DNA of 64,000 nt, from the NCBI GenBank assembly GCA_030684405.1, contig JAUXYA010000020.1, positions 1-64,000 on the forward strand. The letters are read 5' to 3'. Positions 18,509-28,830 of this stretch are shown here, piece by piece. The stretch is from Burkholderiales bacterium. Its GTDB lineage: Bacteria; Pseudomonadota; Gammaproteobacteria; Burkholderiales; SG8-41. Each line of letters starts with the position of its first letter. Within the stretch, counting starts at the first letter, position 1. A program made the position numbers and the translations under genes. The notes under the pieces are model-generated. The model saw only the letters and a program-made list of their open reading frames with translations. It was not told the origin of the DNA and did not search any database.

Positions 18509-19510
18509 TCACGCCTTTGCCCCACGGTGATACGCCATCACGCGCTCGACCTCGTTGCGCGAACCGAGCACCACGCCCGCACGCTGGTGCAGCTTCGACG
18601 GCTGCAGATCGAGAATGCGCTCGCGGCCGTTGGTCGCGGCGCCGCCGGCCTGCTCGACGATCATCGACATCGGATTGGCCTCATACATCAGGCGCAGCCG
18701 GCCTTCCTTGTACTTGGCGTCCTGGGGATACATGAAAATCCCGCCTCGCGACAGAATGCGATAGACGTCGGCGACCATCGAGGCCACCCAGCGCATGTTG
18801 AAGTCCTTGCCCAACGGCCCGTTTTTCCCGGCCAGGCATTCTTCGATATAGCGTTTGACCGGCGGCTCCCAATTGCGCATGTTCGACATGTTGATCGCGA
18901 ACTCGGCAGTATCCGCAGGGATCTCGATTTTCGGCTGGGTCAGCACCCAACTCCCCATCTCGCGATCCAGCGTGAATCCGGCGACGCCGTTGCCGACGGT
19001 CAGGATCAGAACGGTCGAGGGACCATACACCGCGAAACCGGCGGCAACCTGGCGGGAACCGGGCTGCAGGAAGGCCTTCTCGTCGGGCTCGCAACCCTCG
19101 GGACAACGCAGCACCGAAAAAATGGTCCCTATCGACACGTTAACGTCAATGTTAGAGGAACCGTCCAGCGGATCTATCAGCAGCAGGAATTCGCCCCGCG
19201 GATATCGATTGGGAATCTGGTGCGGATGCTCCATTTCCTCGGACGCCAGCGCGGCGAGATGACCGCCCCATTCATTGGCCTCAAGCAGCACCTCGTTGGA
19301 AATGACGTCGAGCTTCTTCTGCGCTTCGCCCTGCACATTGTCACTGCCGGCATTGCCGAGGATGCCGGTCAGCGCGCCCTTGCTCACCGCATTGCTGATC
19401 GACTTGCAGGCCCGGGCGACGACTTCGATCAGCAGTCTGAGTTCCGCCGAAACCACGCCTTTTTCGCGTTGCTGCTCGACGAGGTACTGGGTAAGTGTAA
19501 TGCGCCGCAT
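18509..19510 (-). CDS. fbp: Fructose-1,6-bisphosphatase, class I
   Basis: This 333-aa enzyme hydrolyses fructose 1,6-bisphosphate to fructose 6-phosphate in gluconeogenesis. The metal-binding [15 protein letters not shown] signature is present, as are the N-terminal [11 protein letters not shown] and the substrate-site GGIFMYP segment. The ATG at 19510 is preceded by GGAGAAAAC. The mRNA leader would contain an AGCCCGG/CCGGGCT hairpin (about 19530-19550). The msrA gene downstream may be cotranscribed. The divergent exported msrA starts 87 bp away. Confidence 0.94.
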   Translation of the reverse strand: MRRITLTQYLVEQQREKGVVSAELRLLIEVVARACKSISNAVSKGALTGILGNAGSDNVQGEAQKKLDVISNEVLLEANEWGGHLAALASEEMEHPHQIPNRYPRGEFLLLIDPLDGSSNIDVNVSIGTIFSVLRCPEGCEPDEKAFLQPGSRQVAAGFAVYGPSTVLILTVGNGVAGFTLDREMGSWVLTQPKIEIPADTAEFAINMSNMRNWEPPVKRYIEECLAGKNGPLGKDFNMRWVASMVADVYRILSRGGIFMYPQDAKYKEGRLRLMYEANPMSMIVEQAGGAATNGRERILDLQPSKLHQRAGVVLGSRNEVERVMAYHRGAKA

Positions 19511-19596
19511 GTTTTCTCCACTAATGTTCGGAGCCCGGTGCGCCGGGCTGGCCAAGGAGATTATCCGATATACTGGTTTTGATCGGGAGAGAAGAC

Positions 19597-20226
19597 ATGA
19601 CGCTGATGATTTTGAAAGGTATTTCCCGGCGTGCCATGCTGGTTTGCGCCCTGCTGCTGCCCCTGCTGGCCGCGGCGCAGGCCGTGAAGCCGGTAGCGCC
19701 GGCGACCGCCGTCGCCACCTTTGGCGGTGGCTGCTTCTGGTGCGTCGAGGAAGCCTTTGACAAGGTGCCGGGCGTGATCGCGACGGTTTCCGGCTACATG
19801 GGGGGGCGCACGCCCAACCCCACATACGAGCAGATATCCACAGGCACCACCGGGCACAATGAGGTGGTGCAGGTGCGCTTCGATCCGGCGAAGGTCAGCT
19901 ATGCGCAGCTGCTTGAGGTGTTCTGGCGCAACATCGATCCGACGCAGGCGAACGGCCAGTTCTGCGACCAGGGATCGCAGTATCGCAGCGAAATTTTTTA
20001 TCACGACGAGCAGCAGCGCAAGGCCGCGGGAGACTCGAAGGCCGCATTACTGAAAAACAAGCCGTTTGCAGGCGAAGTGCATACGCTGGTCACCCAGGCC
20101 AGCCGCTTCTACCCGGCAGAGGAATACCACCAGAATTATTACCGCAAGAACCCCGTCCGCTACAACTATTACAAGGCCGCTTGCGGGCGCGAGGCGAGGC
20201 TCAAGGAAATCTGGAAAACAAGGTGA
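19597..20226 (+). CDS. msrA: Exported peptide methionine sulfoxide reductase MsrA
   Basis: The 209-aa product has the MsrA active site [10 protein letters not shown] near residue 44, with [19 protein letters not shown] and [10 protein letters not shown] conserved. It is preceded by a hydrophobic signal sequence (about residues 10-29, [17 protein letters not shown]), so it should repair oxidised methionines in the periplasm. The ATG at 19597 follows a GGGAGAGAAG ribosome-binding site, which favours it over an in-frame ATG at 19579. A TATACT -10-like box occurs at 19570-19575. It diverges from fbp, and the other msrA lies beyond fbp. Confidence 0.92.
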   Translation: MTLMILKGISRRAMLVCALLLPLLAAAQAVKPVAPATAVATFGGGCFWCVEEAFDKVPGVIATVSGYMGGRTPNPTYEQISTGTTGHNEVVQVRFDPAKVSYAQLLEVFWRNIDPTQANGQFCDQGSQYRSEIFYHDEQQRKAAGDSKAALLKNKPFAGEVHTLVTQASRFYPAEEYHQNYYRKNPVRYNYYKAACGREARLKEIWKTR

Positions 20227-20251
20227 GGATGCTCATGCGGGCGGATTGCCG

Positions 20252-21373
20252 ATGTCCAGGCGCCTGCTACTAATTGGCGGCGGCCATAGCCACGTCGAGG
20301 TCATCCGGCGCTTTGCGCTTGCGCCGGAGCCGGATGCCGCGATCACTCTGGTCAGCCCGGACCGCCTGACTCCCTATTCGGGCATGTTGCCCGGCCACGT
20401 TGCAGGACATTACAGCCACGACGAGTGTCACATCGATCTCGACCGCCTGTGCCGTGCAGCCGGAAGCACCCGCGTGGAGTCAACGGTTTTGGGGCTTGAT
20501 CTGGATAATCGCTACGCCCGTTGCCGCAACGATGACGCGCTGCCCTTCGACGTTCTGTCCATCGATACCGGATCGGTGCCAGCGACAACCACAATTCCAG
20601 GCGCGGACCGGCATGGCATTGCGGTCAGGCCAGTAGCCGATTTCCTGCAACAGTGGGACAGAATCCTCGCCACGGTGACGAAAGCCAAGTCCGCGCTGCG
20701 CATCGCCATCGTCGGGACAGGAGCGGCGGGTGTCGAGCTGGTATTGGCAATGCATCACCGCATCCGCGAAGTCCGGGGAAATGCGCGGTTCACCTTGATC
20801 GGTGACAGTGCGGCCATCCTAACCCAGCATCCCTCCCGGCTTCAGCGTCGCTTTATGGGTTTGCTGAATGCCCGCGGCATCGAACTGCGGCTGGATTCCG
20901 CCGTGCAAAGCGTGGATGCAGGCACGCTACTGCTGCGCGACGGAGAGCGCCTCGCCGCCGATGAAATATTTTGGGTGACCGGAGCAGCCGCTCCGTCCTG
21001 GCCCGCCTCCAGCGGCTTGAGTGTCGACTCCCGCGGATTCATCGCCGTCAATGCAAAGCTGCAGTCGCTGTCCCATTCCCGCGTGTTCGCGGCCGGCGAT
21101 GTCGCCTCCATGTTTGGTGCCGCGCGGCCCAAGTCTGGGGTGTTCGCCGTGCGGCAGGGGCCACCGCTGGCGCGGAATCTGCGCCGCGCGCTGCGCGGAG
21201 AACCACTGCTCGACTACCGCCCGCAACGCCGTGCACTCGCCCTGATCAGCAGTGGCAACCGATACGCGATGGCCTCCTACGGCCCGCTGGCATGGGGTGG
21301 TACATGGGTATGGCGGTGGAAAGACCGGATCGATCGCAGCTTCATGCGCCGCTACTGCATGGATGACGGGTAA
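20252..21373 (+). CDS. Pyridine nucleotide-disulfide oxidoreductase (SelD N-terminal-domain type)
   Basis: The 373-aa FAD protein has LLLIGGGHSHVEVIRR at its N-terminus, a second dinucleotide motif (AIVGTGAAGVELVLAM, about residues 150-165) and the FAD-binding VFAAGDVASMFG. These match the TIGR03169-type family that is fused to selenophosphate synthetase (SelD) in some organisms. Here it stands alone and no selD is in the window. It resembles NDH-2-type dehydrogenases, so quinone or selenium-linked redox roles are both possible. The ATG at 20252, 26 bp after the exported msrA, is chosen because the dinucleotide motif begins within its first residues. Confidence 0.8.
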   Translation: MSRRLLLIGGGHSHVEVIRRFALAPEPDAAITLVSPDRLTPYSGMLPGHVAGHYSHDECHIDLDRLCRAAGSTRVESTVLGLDLDNRYARCRNDDALPFDVLSIDTGSVPATTTIPGADRHGIAVRPVADFLQQWDRILATVTKAKSALRIAIVGTGAAGVELVLAMHHRIREVRGNARFTLIGDSAAILTQHPSRLQRRFMGLLNARGIELRLDSAVQSVDAGTLLLRDGERLAADEIFWVTGAAAPSWPASSGLSVDSRGFIAVNAKLQSLSHSRVFAAGDVASMFGAARPKSGVFAVRQGPPLARNLRRALRGEPLLDYRPQRRALALISSGNRYAMASYGPLAWGGTWVWRWKDRIDRSFMRRYCMDDG

Positions 21374-21411
21374 AGCTTCCCGCGCGATTGAGCAACAGGG
21401 ACGGAAACGGT

Positions 21412-22611
21412 TCAGCTGACGGTAACTCGGGCAAACTTGCGCTTACCCACCTGCAGCACGGCAGTCGTTCCGGCCACGAGCTTGAGCGACTTGTCACTGA
21501 TCTTCTCACCGTCCAGCTTGACGCCGCCCTGCGCCAGCATGCGCAGCGCGTCCGAGGTGCTCGGGGTCAGACCCGCCTGCTTGAGCACGGCGGCAATCGG
21601 CAGACCATCGCTCTCGGCACTGAGTTTCACCTCGGGTATATCCGCAGGGATTTCGTCGCGGCGGAAACGTGCTTCGAAATCGGCGAGGGCCGCGGCAGCG
21701 GCAGCGGCGCCATGGAAGCGCGCGACAATTTCCTGTGCAAATGCCACCTTCACGTCGCGCGGGTTGCGCCCCGCACGCACCTCGTCGCGCCAGCCGCGGA
21801 TAGTTTCGAGCGGCTCGAAGGACAGCAGTTCGATGTAACGCCACATCAGTTCGTCCGATACCGACATCAGCTTGCCGAAAATCTCGTTCGGAGGCTCCTG
21901 TATGCCGACATAGTTGCCCAGAGATTTCGACATCTTGTTGATGCCATCGAGTCCCTCGAGCAGGGGCATGGTCAATATGCATTGCGGCGGATGTCCATGG
22001 TGCTTCTGCAACTCCCGCCCCATCAGCAGGTTGAACTTCTGGTCAGTGCCTCCCAGCTCAACGTCGGCCTTCAGCACAACCGAGTCATAGCCCTGCACCA
22101 GCGGGTAGAGAAACTCGTGGATCGCGATCGGCTGGTTGTTTTGATAACGCCTGGAAAAGTCGTCGCGCTCGAGCATGCGTGCCACAGTGTGCGAAGCAGC
22201 AAGGCGGATCATGTCGACCGCAGTCATGCGATCCATCCACGTCGAGTTGAACACCACCTCGGTGCGGCTGCGGTCAAGGATGCGGAATACCTGCTCGGTG
22301 TAGGTTTCGGCATTGCGCGCGACCTCTTCGCGGGTCAGCGGCGGGCGCGTGGTGTTCTTGCCGGTCGGGTCGCCGATCATTCCGGTGAAATCCCCGATCA
22401 GGAACAGCACGTGATGGCCCAGTTCCTGGAACTGGCGCAGCTTGTTGATCAGCACCGTATGCCCAAGGTGAAGGTCCGGCGCCGTCGGATCGAATCCGGC
22501 CTTGATGCGCAGCGGCCGGCCGGCGGCCAGTTTCTCGCGCAATTCCGCTTCGCGCAGCAATTCGTCGCAACCACGGCGGATGATCTCGATCTGGCGGTCA
22601 ATGCTGGTCAT
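21412..22611 (-). CDS. tyrS: Tyrosyl-tRNA synthetase
   Basis: This 399-aa class I aminoacyl-tRNA synthetase charges tRNA-Tyr. The HIGH-type motif is DLHLGHTV (about residues 45-52) and the KMSKS motif KMSKSLGN is intact. An S4-like RNA-binding domain closes the protein ([17 protein letters not shown]). The ATG at 22611 begins MTSIDRQIE, the usual N-terminus; an upstream in-frame ATG would overlap the divergent peptidase start. The spacing of about 97 bp to the divergent M23 peptidase must hold both promoters. Confidence 0.96.
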   Translation of the reverse strand: MTSIDRQIEIIRRGCDELLREAELREKLAAGRPLRIKAGFDPTAPDLHLGHTVLINKLRQFQELGHHVLFLIGDFTGMIGDPTGKNTTRPPLTREEVARNAETYTEQVFRILDRSRTEVVFNSTWMDRMTAVDMIRLAASHTVARMLERDDFSRRYQNNQPIAIHEFLYPLVQGYDSVVLKADVELGGTDQKFNLLMGRELQKHHGHPPQCILTMPLLEGLDGINKMSKSLGNYVGIQEPPNEIFGKLMSVSDELMWRYIELLSFEPLETIRGWRDEVRAGRNPRDVKVAFAQEIVARFHGAAAAAAALADFEARFRRDEIPADIPEVKLSAESDGLPIAAVLKQAGLTPSTSDALRMLAQGGVKLDGEKISDKSLKLVAGTTAVLQVGKRKFARVTVS

Positions 22612-22708
22612 TTTTTCGGGTTTGTCATGCGAAAAAAGTGGTTTCCGGAACAGCGGTACTCTGCTAAGCTTCCGGCTGAAAATTGCTTGTAAATCATTAG
22701 GGAAGCGC

Positions 22709-24031
22709 ATGTTTTCTGCGCAATTTGCGATTCTAGCGCAAAAACTTTCGAACCGGCTTCATGGCAAGACGCCGCGCCGCATCGCGCTTGCGCTGGTGTT
22801 GCCCTTCGTCGGGGTGATGGCAGCTTTCGGTATCGCACCGGACACCGTGACCGACACGGTCGAGCGCAGGACGGTCGTTGAGGAGCTGAATCTGCCGCCG
22901 CTCGATCTCACGGGCACGGCAGCCGTCGAAACCTACTGGCGCGAAGAACGGATTGAGCGCGGCGACACCATCGCCTCCTTGCTGCAGCGCATGAATGTCG
23001 ACCAGGCGAGCGCGGTCCTGTTGCTGCAACATACACGCGAGGCGCGTGCCCTTTACCGGCTGATCCCTGGTCGGACCGTCCGCGCACATGTGTCCGAAAC
23101 GGGGCAATTGCTTGCGCTGCGTTACCTGAACGGCACCCAGTTGCTCAAGATCGATCTCGACCAAGATGTGCTGCGCGTATGGGAAGGACCGGCCGATGTC
23201 GAAACCCGGGTACACATGCGTTCGGGCGAAATCGTGTCGTCGCTGTTTGCCGCCACCGACTCCGCCGGCATGTCCGATGCCATTGCCGTGCAGATTGCCG
23301 ATGTATTTTCCACAGACATCGATTTCCACCGCGACCTGCGCCGCGGCGACCGGTTTTCGGCGGTGTACGAAATGCAGTATCACCAGGGGGAGCCGATCAG
23401 GGCCGGACGGCTGCTCTCGGCGGAGTTCGTCAATCAGGGCAAGACATTTCACGCCGTATGGTTTGACAGCGGCGATGGCAATGGCGGCGGTTATTACACG
23501 CTGGAAGGTGAAAACATCCGCAAAGCCTTTCTGCGCTCCCCGCTGGAGTTTTCCCGGATCAGCTCCGGCTTCAGCAATGCACGTCTTCATCCGGTGCTCA
23601 AGACTTGGCGCGCGCATCGCGGTGTCGACTACGCGGCTCCCACCGGAACCCCGGTCAAGAGCACGGGCAGCGGAGTCGTCGAATTTATCGGCGTTCAGGG
23701 GGCCTACGGCAACCTCGTGGTAATCCGTCACCAGTCCAAGTTTACAACTTGGTACGCGCATCTTTCGCGATTCGCATCGGGGCTGCACAAGGGGCGGCGC
23801 GTCGCACAGGGGGAAGTCATCGGTTTTGTCGGCAGTACCGGAATGGCAACCGGCCCCCACTTGCACTATGAGTTCCGCATCAACAACGTCCATCAGGATC
23901 CCCTGCGTGTCGCGATGCCACCGGCACCGCCTCTGGCACCCCAGCATCGTGCCGCGTTCAAAGAAGTGGTCCAGCCAATGTCTGAACGACTGGCCCTGCT
24001 GCGGCAGATTCGCACCACTTCCGCAAACTGA
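22709..24031 (+). CDS. M23-family peptidoglycan metallopeptidase
   Basis: The 440-aa envelope protein has an N-terminal membrane anchor or signal (about residues 25-45), a LysM/OapA-like middle region ([16 protein letters not shown]) and a C-terminal LytM/M23 domain. The zinc ligands are visible: HRGVD at 303-307 and HLH at 384-386. It should cut or regulate cutting of peptidoglycan peptide cross-links in the periplasm. The order tyrS, M23 peptidase, anmK, erpA is familiar in betaproteobacteria. anmK, a cell-wall recycling gene, begins 20 bp after its stop. Confidence 0.92.
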   Translation: MFSAQFAILAQKLSNRLHGKTPRRIALALVLPFVGVMAAFGIAPDTVTDTVERRTVVEELNLPPLDLTGTAAVETYWREERIERGDTIASLLQRMNVDQASAVLLLQHTREARALYRLIPGRTVRAHVSETGQLLALRYLNGTQLLKIDLDQDVLRVWEGPADVETRVHMRSGEIVSSLFAATDSAGMSDAIAVQIADVFSTDIDFHRDLRRGDRFSAVYEMQYHQGEPIRAGRLLSAEFVNQGKTFHAVWFDSGDGNGGGYYTLEGENIRKAFLRSPLEFSRISSGFSNARLHPVLKTWRAHRGVDYAAPTGTPVKSTGSGVVEFIGVQGAYGNLVVIRHQSKFTTWYAHLSRFASGLHKGRRVAQGEVIGFVGSTGMATGPHLHYEFRINNVHQDPLRVAMPPAPPLAPQHRAAFKEVVQPMSERLALLRQIRTTSAN

Positions 24032-24050
24032 CCACCGGTAATTGACCGCG

Positions 24051-25139
24051 ATGCCCGAGCTGTTCATCGGGTTGATGTCCGGCACCAGCATGGACGGCAT
24101 TGATGCCGTGCTGGCAGCCCCTGATTCGTCACCATCGCTTCTGCATCACATCCACCAGCCTTTCGCGCCGCAACTGCGCGATACGCTGCTCGCGCTGAAC
24201 GAGCCTGGCACCGATGAACTGCACCGTGCGGCCACTGCCGCAATCTCGCTGTCCCTGGCTTATGCCACTGCGGTGCGTACCCTGCTGGCACAAGCTGCGA
24301 CCGACGCAGAATCAGTCGCAGCGATCGGCTGCCATGGTCAGACCGTGCGCCACAATCCGCGAGAAGGCTATACGATGCAACTCGTCAATGGCGCGCTGCT
24401 CGCAGAACTGTCGGGCATTTCCGTTGTATGCGATTTTCGTAGTCGGGACATTGCTGCCGGGGGCGAAGGTGCGCCGCTGGTTCCGGCTTTCCACCGCGCG
24501 GTATTCAGCCATCCCGAAAAAGAGCGCGCAATCGTCAACATCGGCGGTATCGCGAATATCACCCACCTTCCTCCCGCAGGTCCGGTCACCGGTTTTGACT
24601 GCGGCCCGGGCAACGTGCTGATGGACGCGTGGATTTTTCTCAACAGGCGGTTGCCTTACGATGCGGGCGGATCCTGGGCAGTCCAGGGCCGGCTGCTGCC
24701 GGAGCTGCTCGACCGCCTGCTCGATCACGAGTTCTACGGACGTACTCCGCCAAAAAGCACCGGGCGCGAGATGTTCAATCTGCAGGCCTTGCGAAAGCTG
24801 CTCGCCGGCCACGAATCCCCCGCTGACGTACAGGCCACTCTGTGCGAACTGACAGCAACCGCCATCGCGCGCGCGATCAATACCTACTGCCGCAGGACCG
24901 AAGAGGTCTATTTTTGCGGGGGCGGCGCGCGCAATTCCAGCCTGTTGCAGCGGCTGGCAGAGATGCTGCCTGGCCGGCAACTGGGACTGACCGATGATCT
25001 TGGCATTACCGCCGAATGTGTGGAGGCTGCCGCTTTTGCCTGGCTGGCGCAGCGCACGCTCGCCGCTGAACCGGGAAATCTGCCGGAAGTGACGGGCGCA
25101 AGCGGCCCAAGGATCCTCGGCGCCATTTACCCGGCATGA
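24051..25139 (+). CDS. anmK: Anhydro-N-acetylmuramic acid kinase
   Basis: This 362-aa cytoplasmic kinase converts 1,6-anhydro-MurNAc to MurNAc 6-phosphate in peptidoglycan recycling. The ATP-site LMSGTSMDGIDAVLA is near the N-terminus, followed by the conserved GCHGQTVRH, NIGGIANIT, FDCGPGNVLMDAW and CGGGARN motifs. The ATG at 24051 fits; a TTG 9 bp upstream is in frame but less likely. It follows the M23 peptidase closely, which fits a joint role in cell-wall turnover. A strong terminator follows at 25152. Confidence 0.94.
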   Translation: MPELFIGLMSGTSMDGIDAVLAAPDSSPSLLHHIHQPFAPQLRDTLLALNEPGTDELHRAATAAISLSLAYATAVRTLLAQAATDAESVAAIGCHGQTVRHNPREGYTMQLVNGALLAELSGISVVCDFRSRDIAAGGEGAPLVPAFHRAVFSHPEKERAIVNIGGIANITHLPPAGPVTGFDCGPGNVLMDAWIFLNRRLPYDAGGSWAVQGRLLPELLDRLLDHEFYGRTPPKSTGREMFNLQALRKLLAGHESPADVQATLCELTATAIARAINTYCRRTEEVYFCGGGARNSSLLQRLAEMLPGRQLGLTDDLGITAECVEAAAFAWLAQRTLAAEPGNLPEVTGASGPRILGAIYPA

Positions 25140-25151
25140 AGTGCCCAAAAA

Positions 25152-25179
25152 AGAAGCGGGGGCCTGAGCCCCCGCTTCT
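25152..25179. terminator. Bidirectional rho-independent terminator
   Basis: The perfect 12-bp stem AGAAGCGGGGGC / GCCCCCGCTTCT has the loop CTGA and is preceded by an A-run. It lies between the convergent anmK and erpA genes and can end both transcripts. Confidence 0.88.
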
Positions 25180-25196
25180 GTCTGCGGCAGAAAAGT

Positions 25197-25550
25197 TCAG
25201 GCCGAGAAAGAGGATCCGCAGCCGCAGGTCGAACTCGCATTCGGATTCTTGATCACGAATTGCGCGCCTTCGACATTTTCCTGATAGTCGATTTCCGCGC
25301 CGGTCAGATACTGCAGGCTCATCGGATCGACCAGCAGCGTAACGCCGCCTTTCTGCAGAGAGGTATCGTCTTCATTGACCGCTTCATCAAAAGTAAAACC
25401 GTACTGGAACCCGGAACAGCCGCCACCGGTGACAAACACCCGCAGCTTGAGATCAGGGTTGCCTTCTTCCTCGATCAGTTGCCGCACCTTGGTTGCAGCG
25501 TTCTCGGTAAACACCAGCGGATCGGGCAGGACTTCAGCGACTGCATTCAT
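25197..25550 (-). CDS. erpA: Iron-sulfur cluster insertion protein ErpA
   Basis: This 117-aa A-type carrier delivers Fe-S clusters to apoproteins. The three ligand cysteines are in [11 protein letters not shown] (about residue 45) and the C-terminal CGCGSSF. The length and the motif [15 protein letters not shown] are typical of ErpA. It is the last gene of a leftward group with bactofilin, a coiled-coil membrane protein and argC. Confidence 0.95.
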   Translation of the reverse strand: MNAVAEVLPDPLVFTENAATKVRQLIEEEGNPDLKLRVFVTGGGCSGFQYGFTFDEAVNEDDTSLQKGGVTLLVDPMSLQYLTGAEIDYQENVEGAQFVIKNPNASSTCGCGSSFSA

Positions 25551-25616
25551 TGCATGCTCCTAAAACGTTTTGGCCATATCTGCCATTGCGGAACATTATA
25601 GCCCATGTGCAGAAAT

Positions 25617-26024
25617 TCACTCGGCCGAGGCCGGTTTGAGCTTCACGACCTTCTCTGTCTTGACGTCGTCCTGGTAGACCAAGCGCCCCTGGACCACAGC
25701 CCCCAGCTGCATTTCCAGAGTCCTGTAATAGACATCCCCCGTGACATTCGCCTTGCTTTGCAGTTCGACATAATCCGCCGCATGCACAGGTCCGACCACG
25801 GTGCCGTTGATAACCACATGGGAAACACGGATTTCCCCCTCGATGCGTGCCGCCTCCGACAATACCAGCGTGCCCGGCTTCCCTTCGGCGGACATCACGT
25901 TGCCGTGGATAAGCCCGTCAACACGCAAGCCACCGTCAAACGTCAGGTCGCCCTTGATCGCCGTGCCGGCCCCGATCAGACAGTCAATGCGGTTCTGGGG
26001 TTTGCTGGGTTTATTGCCAAACAT
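25617..26024 (-). CDS. Bactofilin (polymer-forming cytoskeletal protein)
   Basis: The 135-aa product has the beta-helical DUF583/bactofilin repeat pattern (IKGDLTFDGGLRVDGLIHGN, IEGEIRVSHVVINGTVVGPV, VTGDVYYRTLEMQLGAVVQG). Bactofilins self-assemble into membrane-associated filaments that localise cell-wall or morphogenesis factors. The short basic N-terminus (MFGNKPSKPQNR) is typical of a membrane-targeting tail. It lies 12 bp after the coiled-coil membrane protein gene, so the two are probably cotranscribed. Confidence 0.92.
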   Translation of the reverse strand: MFGNKPSKPQNRIDCLIGAGTAIKGDLTFDGGLRVDGLIHGNVMSAEGKPGTLVLSEAARIEGEIRVSHVVINGTVVGPVHAADYVELQSKANVTGDVYYRTLEMQLGAVVQGRLVYQDDVKTEKVVKLKPASAE

Positions 26025-26036
26025 GATGTTCTCCCG

Positions 26037-26783
26037 CTAGGAAAGAGTGACATTGTGCGTCAGCCTGGGCGCGTCGGAGTTACCCTCAAAGACCCGAACC
26101 TGCAGCCCTTTGACCGTAGCATCCGGAGATATCCGGAACATGCCTTCGACTCGCTGGAACAGTTTGAAGCTGACCTGGTATTCCTTTGCCGATTGTGTCG
26201 ACTCCTGAGGCAGCACGAGCACCACTTTACGGCCATCCTGCTGGAGATTCAACACGAACTGCAGCCGGCCGGTGAATTCCTTGGCGCGCTCGCCGGTCTG
26301 CACCAGCAGCAGCTGGTAGCGGTATTCGCCGGGCACGGGCTCAGGCAACAGGCGGAAACGGTTGATGCTGATGGAACCCGGTTTTCCGGTTGCGGTCAGC
26401 GACTGGAAAAAGGCGAGGTCCTCCTTGAGCCGGGCATTATCCTGGGCAAGATTCTTTACCTGCCGCTGAAGATCGATAAAAGTTGCGCGCTCCATCTGCA
26501 GCTGGCGCTCGGCCGTAGCAGTCCTTGCATTCAATTCCGCCAGCTCGACCTGCTGCTTAAGCACGGTTTCGTTGAGCTGTGCCCGCAGACGCGCAGCCTC
26601 ACCCTGCCGGAAACCGGCATATTCCAGTCCGAAGTCGTATGTGAACCAGGCAACGCCCGCCATCAATATGCCGGCGGCGAAGAGGCCCGACCAGCGCCAG
26701 TACCAGGGCATGTGCGGACGCACGGCCAGCCTGGGCGCATCAATACCGAAGCGCCGCGCAAATTTCTTTGTCAGGCGCTTCAT
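26037..26783 (-). CDS. Single-pass membrane coiled-coil protein (DUF6776-like)
   Basis: The 248-aa protein has a short cytoplasmic basic N-terminus, one transmembrane helix (about residues 30-48), a long heptad-rich coiled coil (about 55-130; RLRAQLNETVLKQQ, ARLKEDLAFFQSL) and a beta-rich C-terminal domain. It matches a family of uncharacterised betaproteobacterial proteins encoded next to bactofilin. Its position suggests a membrane partner of the bactofilin filament (inference). It begins 4 bp after the argC stop. Confidence 0.75.
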   Translation of the reverse strand: MKRLTKKFARRFGIDAPRLAVRPHMPWYWRWSGLFAAGILMAGVAWFTYDFGLEYAGFRQGEAARLRAQLNETVLKQQVELAELNARTATAERQLQMERATFIDLQRQVKNLAQDNARLKEDLAFFQSLTATGKPGSISINRFRLLPEPVPGEYRYQLLLVQTGERAKEFTGRLQFVLNLQQDGRKVVLVLPQESTQSAKEYQVSFKLFQRVEGMFRISPDATVKGLQVRVFEGNSDAPRLTHNVTLS

Positions 26784-26787
26784 GGGC

Positions 26788-27828
26788 TCAAGGCAGCAGT
26801 GCGACCTGGGTCAGGCCAGTGTCTTCGGCCAGACCAAACAGGATGTTCATGTTCTGCACCGCCTGTCCCGCCGCACCCTTGACCAGGTTGTCGATCACCG
26901 ACAGCACGACCACCGTATCGCCGCCCTGCGGCTGGTGCACCGCGATGCGACATATGTTCGCACCGCGCACAGAGCGCGTTTCCGGATGGCTGCCAGCGGG
27001 CAGAACATCGACGAAAGCCTCATTGGCGTAGCGCTTTTCGTAGAGAGCCTGCAGGTCGATGCTCTGAGTCAATCTTGCATACAGCGTGGCATGAATGCCG
27101 CGGATCATCGGCGTCAGGTGCGGTACAAAAACAAGTCCGACCGGGCCCTTTGCAACCCGCGTCAGCCCCTGCACGATTTCCGGCTGGTGACGGTGTCCGC
27201 CCACGCCGTAAGCCTTGAAATTATCGGACGCTTCGGCGTGCAGAATATGCGTTTCGGCCTTGCGCCCGGCGCCTGACACGCCCGATTTTGCGTCGGCGAT
27301 CAGGTGGGCGGCATCCACGCAGCCGGCCTCGATCAGCGGCAGGAAACCCAGCTGCACTGCCGTCGGATAACAGCCGGGATTTGCGATCACCCGCGCCTTG
27401 CTGATTTCAGCGCGGTTGATCTCGGGCAGTGCATACACCGCCTCAGCCACCAGTTCCGGGCAAGCGTGTTTCATCTTGTAGTACTGCTCCCAGACCGCCA
27501 CATCCCGGATGCGGAAATCTGCAGCAAGGTCGATAACCTTCACGCCCGCGTCAACCAAAACACGTGCTTCCTGCATCGCCACGCCGTTCGGTGTCGCAAA
27601 GAACACCACGTCGCATTTGTCCAGGCCGGCCGCCGCGGGCTCGCTGAACCGAAGGTCGATCCGGCCGCGGAGATTGGGGAACATGTCCGCCACCGGCATG
27701 CCGGCTTCCTTGCGGGACGTGATGGCGCGCAGTTCGCAGCGTGGGTGCTGCACCAGCAGCCGCAGCAGTTCGACGCCTGTGTATCCCGTGCCGCCGACGA
27801 TGCCGACCTTGATGATTCTTTCCGTCAT
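26788..27828 (-). CDS. argC: N-acetyl-gamma-glutamyl-phosphate reductase
   Basis: This 346-aa enzyme catalyses the NADPH-dependent third step of arginine biosynthesis. The N-terminal [18 protein letters not shown] nucleotide motif and the catalytic Cys in [10 protein letters not shown] are present, along with SGVSGAGRK. It leads the leftward group argC, coiled-coil protein, bactofilin, erpA. A terminator at 27904-27929 separates it from the ribosomal-protein operon upstream. Confidence 0.96.
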   Translation of the reverse strand: MTERIIKVGIVGGTGYTGVELLRLLVQHPRCELRAITSRKEAGMPVADMFPNLRGRIDLRFSEPAAAGLDKCDVVFFATPNGVAMQEARVLVDAGVKVIDLAADFRIRDVAVWEQYYKMKHACPELVAEAVYALPEINRAEISKARVIANPGCYPTAVQLGFLPLIEAGCVDAAHLIADAKSGVSGAGRKAETHILHAEASDNFKAYGVGGHRHQPEIVQGLTRVAKGPVGLVFVPHLTPMIRGIHATLYARLTQSIDLQALYEKRYANEAFVDVLPAGSHPETRSVRGANICRIAVHQPQGGDTVVVLSVIDNLVKGAAGQAVQNMNILFGLAEDTGLTQVALLP

Positions 27829-27903
27829 GCGCTGATCATCCTCCCGTGCGTTCTTTCATAACCTGCAATCTGTCGTCAGCTGACGACACTGCCGCCAGAG
27901 ACG

Positions 27904-27929
27904 ACAAAGCCGCCCTCAGGCGGCTTTGT
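27904..27929 (-). terminator. Rho-independent terminator after rplM-rpsI
   Basis: The perfect 11-bp stem ACAAAGCCGCC / GGCGGCTTTGT has a 4-nt loop and lies 27 bp beyond the rpsI stop. The U-tract is short, so termination may be partial. Confidence 0.75.
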
Positions 27930-27955
27930 AAGAACTTCCGTTCTGCCAAGAATCG

Positions 27956-28348
27956 TTAACGCTTGGAGAACTGCTTGCGCCGCCGCGCCTTGCGCAAACC
28001 GACTTTCTTGCGCTCCACCTCGCGGGCGTCGCGCGTGACCAGTCCGGCCTTGCGCAGCACCGGCTTCAGCGCCGCATCATATTCGATCAGCGCGCGGGTA
28101 ATGCCGTGGCGAACCGCGCCCGCCTGACCGGATTCACCGCCACCGGTCACATTGACACTGATGTCGAAGGTATCGAGCTTTTCGATCAACACCAACGGCT
28201 GGCGCACGACCATACGGCCGGTTTCACGCGAGAAAAACTCGTCTACCGGCTTGCCGTTGACAACAATGCTGCCCTTGCCGGGTTGCAGGTATACGCGGGC
28301 CACTGCACTTTTGCGGCGACCGGTGCCGTAATTCTTTTGAACTGCCAT
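27956..28348 (-). CDS. rpsI: 30S ribosomal protein S9
   Basis: The product is the 130-aa small-subunit protein S9, with [15 protein letters not shown] at the N-terminus and the conserved basic C-terminus ending KRRKQFSKR that reaches the P-site tRNA. The ATG at 28348 (MAVQKNYG) is preceded by AGGA at good spacing. An ATG two codons upstream, overlapping the rplM stop, is the alternative. It is the second gene of the rplM-rpsI operon. Confidence 0.96.
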   Translation of the reverse strand: MAVQKNYGTGRRKSAVARVYLQPGKGSIVVNGKPVDEFFSRETGRMVVRQPLVLIEKLDTFDISVNVTGGGESGQAGAVRHGITRALIEYDAALKPVLRKAGLVTRDAREVERKKVGLRKARRRKQFSKR

Positions 28349-28353
28349 GGTCA

Positions 28354-28788
28354 TTAATCCTGGATATCGAGGGTCTTGGGCTGTTGCGCTGCATGCGGAT
28401 GATTGGTTCCCGCATACGCCTTCATTTTCTTCAGCATCGCATAACCGAGCGGACCCTTCGGCAGCATGCCTTTCACCGCCTTCTCAAGCACACGCGCCGG
28501 AAACTTGGCTTGCATTTTCTCAAAACTGGTGGTGTAGAGGCCGCCGGGGTAGCCGGTATGCCGGTGGTAGAGCTTGTCCTTGGCCTTGTTGCCAGTGACG
28601 CGCAGCTTGTCGACATTGACCACCACGATGAAATCACCGGTATCGATGTGACGGGTAAATTCGGGCTTGTGCTTGCCACGCAGGCGGTGTGCAATTTCGG
28701 CAGCAAGCCGACCCAGCACTTTGCCGGAAGCGTCGACAACGTACCAGTCGCGTTTGACTTCGCTGGGTTTTGCGGAATAAGTTTTCAT
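28354..28788 (-). CDS. rplM: 50S ribosomal protein L13
   Basis: The product is the 144-aa large-subunit protein L13, starting [20 protein letters not shown] and carrying [13 protein letters not shown] and the MLPKGPLG signature. It is the first gene of the operon with rpsI. The promoter at 28831-28860 lies about 43-72 bp upstream of the start codon. Confidence 0.97.
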   Translation of the reverse strand: MKTYSAKPSEVKRDWYVVDASGKVLGRLAAEIAHRLRGKHKPEFTRHIDTGDFIVVVNVDKLRVTGNKAKDKLYHRHTGYPGGLYTTSFEKMQAKFPARVLEKAVKGMLPKGPLGYAMLKKMKAYAGTNHPHAAQQPKTLDIQD

Positions 28789-28830
28789 GCTCGTTTCTAC
28801 GCGTTCTTGGCGATTCGGGGGAAACCGCGA

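Noticed and set aside
21388-22692. 434-codon frame antisense to tyrS
   Set aside because: It lies fully opposite a certain tyrS gene; composition is rich in His, Arg and Gln as expected from reversed codons, with no recognisable motif.
25605-26882. 425-codon frame antisense to bactofilin and the coiled-coil gene
   Set aside because: It spans two well-supported reverse genes and their boundary, which a real protein would not do by chance. No family motifs.
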